Below are positions 63,542 to 64,000 of a stretch of DNA of 64,000 nt, in pieces. A program made the translations under genes and the position numbers. Below the pieces are notes generated by a model. That model saw only the letters and a program-made list of their open reading frames with translations, was not told where the DNA came from and searched no databases. Every line of letters begins with the position of its first letter. Positions within the stretch are counted from its first letter, which is position 1. The DNA is from Roseivirga pacifica (GTDB lineage: Bacteria; Bacteroidota; Bacteroidia; Cytophagales; Cyclobacteriaceae), in the NCBI RefSeq assembly GCF_900111145.1, contig NZ_FOIR01000001.1, positions 1,805,501-1,869,500 on the forward strand, written 5' to 3'.

Positions 63542-63940
63542 TTATGGGGTTTTTGTATAAACAATACTGTCTTTATTCAGCGTTAACTTGATTGTTTCTC
63601 CTTCATCATCGATAAAGTTTAGCGTGATTAAAGCATATCTATCTTCGATTTTGTCTTGAACTGAGGCAGAATATAATCCAAGGCTATTTGTGTCTCGCCC
63701 TAGCTTTGATAAGGCTGCTTTTACCTTCGGAAATATAGCTTGCTGATTATCCACTAAATGGTCTATAGCTCTAACTTCCTCCTCGTAGGCATCGTGAACA
63801 AAATCGGCAGATTTACCATCGATGTACAGAATTACAAGCCCGTTGGTTTTTTGATTCAGATCAATTGAATAGGCATTTCTATCTACTAGCCTAAGGTCGG
63901 AAAATGCAAAAATTGTAATGGTACTGTCGAACTCTCTCAT
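63542..63940 (-). CDS. Hypothetical protein at the head of the leader operon
   Basis: A 132-residue protein, not recognised. It is beta-rich, with hydrophobic strands such as GLVILYIDG and YALITLNFIDDEGETIKLTL, and a short acidic helix between them. No leader, signal peptide or motif is present. It lies first in the minus-strand cluster, 29 bases before the 286-aa gene, so it could be an adaptor, chaperone or immunity protein for the leader proteins. Its upstream region holds a 16-base palindrome. Confidence 0.6.
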   Translation of the reverse strand: MREFDSTITIFAFSDLRLVDRNAYSIDLNQKTNGLVILYIDGKSADFVHDAYEEEVRAIDHLVDNQQAIFPKVKAALSKLGRDTNSLGLYSASVQDKIEDRYALITLNFIDDEGETIKLTLNKDSIVYTKTP

Positions 63941-63979
63941 GGCATCTGGTGAAATAAAAAAATGGAAGTACCAAAATAC

Positions 63980-63995
63980 GCAAAGTTGACTTTGC
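63980..63995. promoter_or_regulatory. 16-base palindrome upstream of the leader operon
   Basis: GCAAAGT-TG-ACTTTGC is a perfect inverted repeat 40 bases ahead of the 63940 start. No T-tract follows on the minus strand, so it looks more like an operator than a terminator. The window ends here, so the neighbouring gene cannot be seen. Confidence 0.45.
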
Positions 63996-64000
63996 CCCGG

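Overview
The window looks like chromosome of a Bacteroidota, most likely a marine Cytophagales bacterium (Roseivirga/Fulvivirga-like). Reasons: moderate-to-low GC, weak Shine-Dalgarno signals, a promoter fitting the Bacteroidota TTTG/TAnnTTTG consensus (33020-33051), many families that are common there (DUF2807, DUF4199, DUF1684, DUF2911, DUF5995, FtsX-type permeases of about 800 aa), and short inverted repeats of the REP type. The genus is inference. No rRNA, tRNA, CRISPR array, insertion sequence or prophage was found.

Layout. 1-6.4 kb: end of an acyl-CoA carboxylase beta subunit, SirB1-like protein, phosphopantetheinyl transferase, WD40 protein, DivIVA-domain protein, folB and a UPF1-type helicase. 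6.4-10.7 kb: a compact accessory group (ATP-grasp ligase, Asp/Asn beta-hydroxylase, NodU/CmcH carbamoyltransferase, HEAGH protein) and an A-type Fe-S carrier homologue lacking its C-terminal cysteines. 10.7-21.1 kb: small membrane proteins, an S15/CocE peptidase, dtd-mazG, an LpxO-like hydroxylase, ComB-like phosphatase and gcvT. 21.2-27.6 kb: FtsX-type permease, NTF2-like protein, rnhB, Nudix hydrolase, MATE pump and DUF2807 protein; two or three of these carry a possible shared ECF-type promoter. 27.6-34.5 kb: lysoplasmalogenase, MFS transporter, prfB with an intact +1 programmed frameshift, ilvE, cobalamin adenosyltransferase and a LolD/MacB-type ATPase.

34.6-45 kb: TPR membrane protein, gatC, plsC, a flavin-binding oxidase-like protein divergent from a MocR/PdxR regulator with an inverted repeat between them, a DGPF/ECF42 sigma pair, a membrane-tethered LuxR regulator, DUF4199, DUF1684 and DUF5995 proteins. 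45-54 kb is a signal-transduction island: PAS kinase plus receiver protein, NarL-type regulator, REC-HisKA_3 kinase plus receiver protein, a possible degenerate ATPase-domain protein, a vWA lipoprotein, OsmC and a hybrid kinase. 54-61 kb: bioD-bioA, a membrane AraC regulator, DUF2911 and GNAT proteins, and katG with an operator-like palindrome.

The last 2.7 kb (61328-63940, minus strand) is the most unusual part. Three tightly spaced, unfamiliar genes include two with low-complexity N-terminal leaders containing DNRP and IQR motifs, of the type seen on cargo or core proteins linked to extracellular contractile injection systems. One of them has a possible degenerate PD-(D/E)XK-like motif. This is the best candidate for an undescribed effector module, and it continues beyond the window edge or depends on machinery elsewhere.
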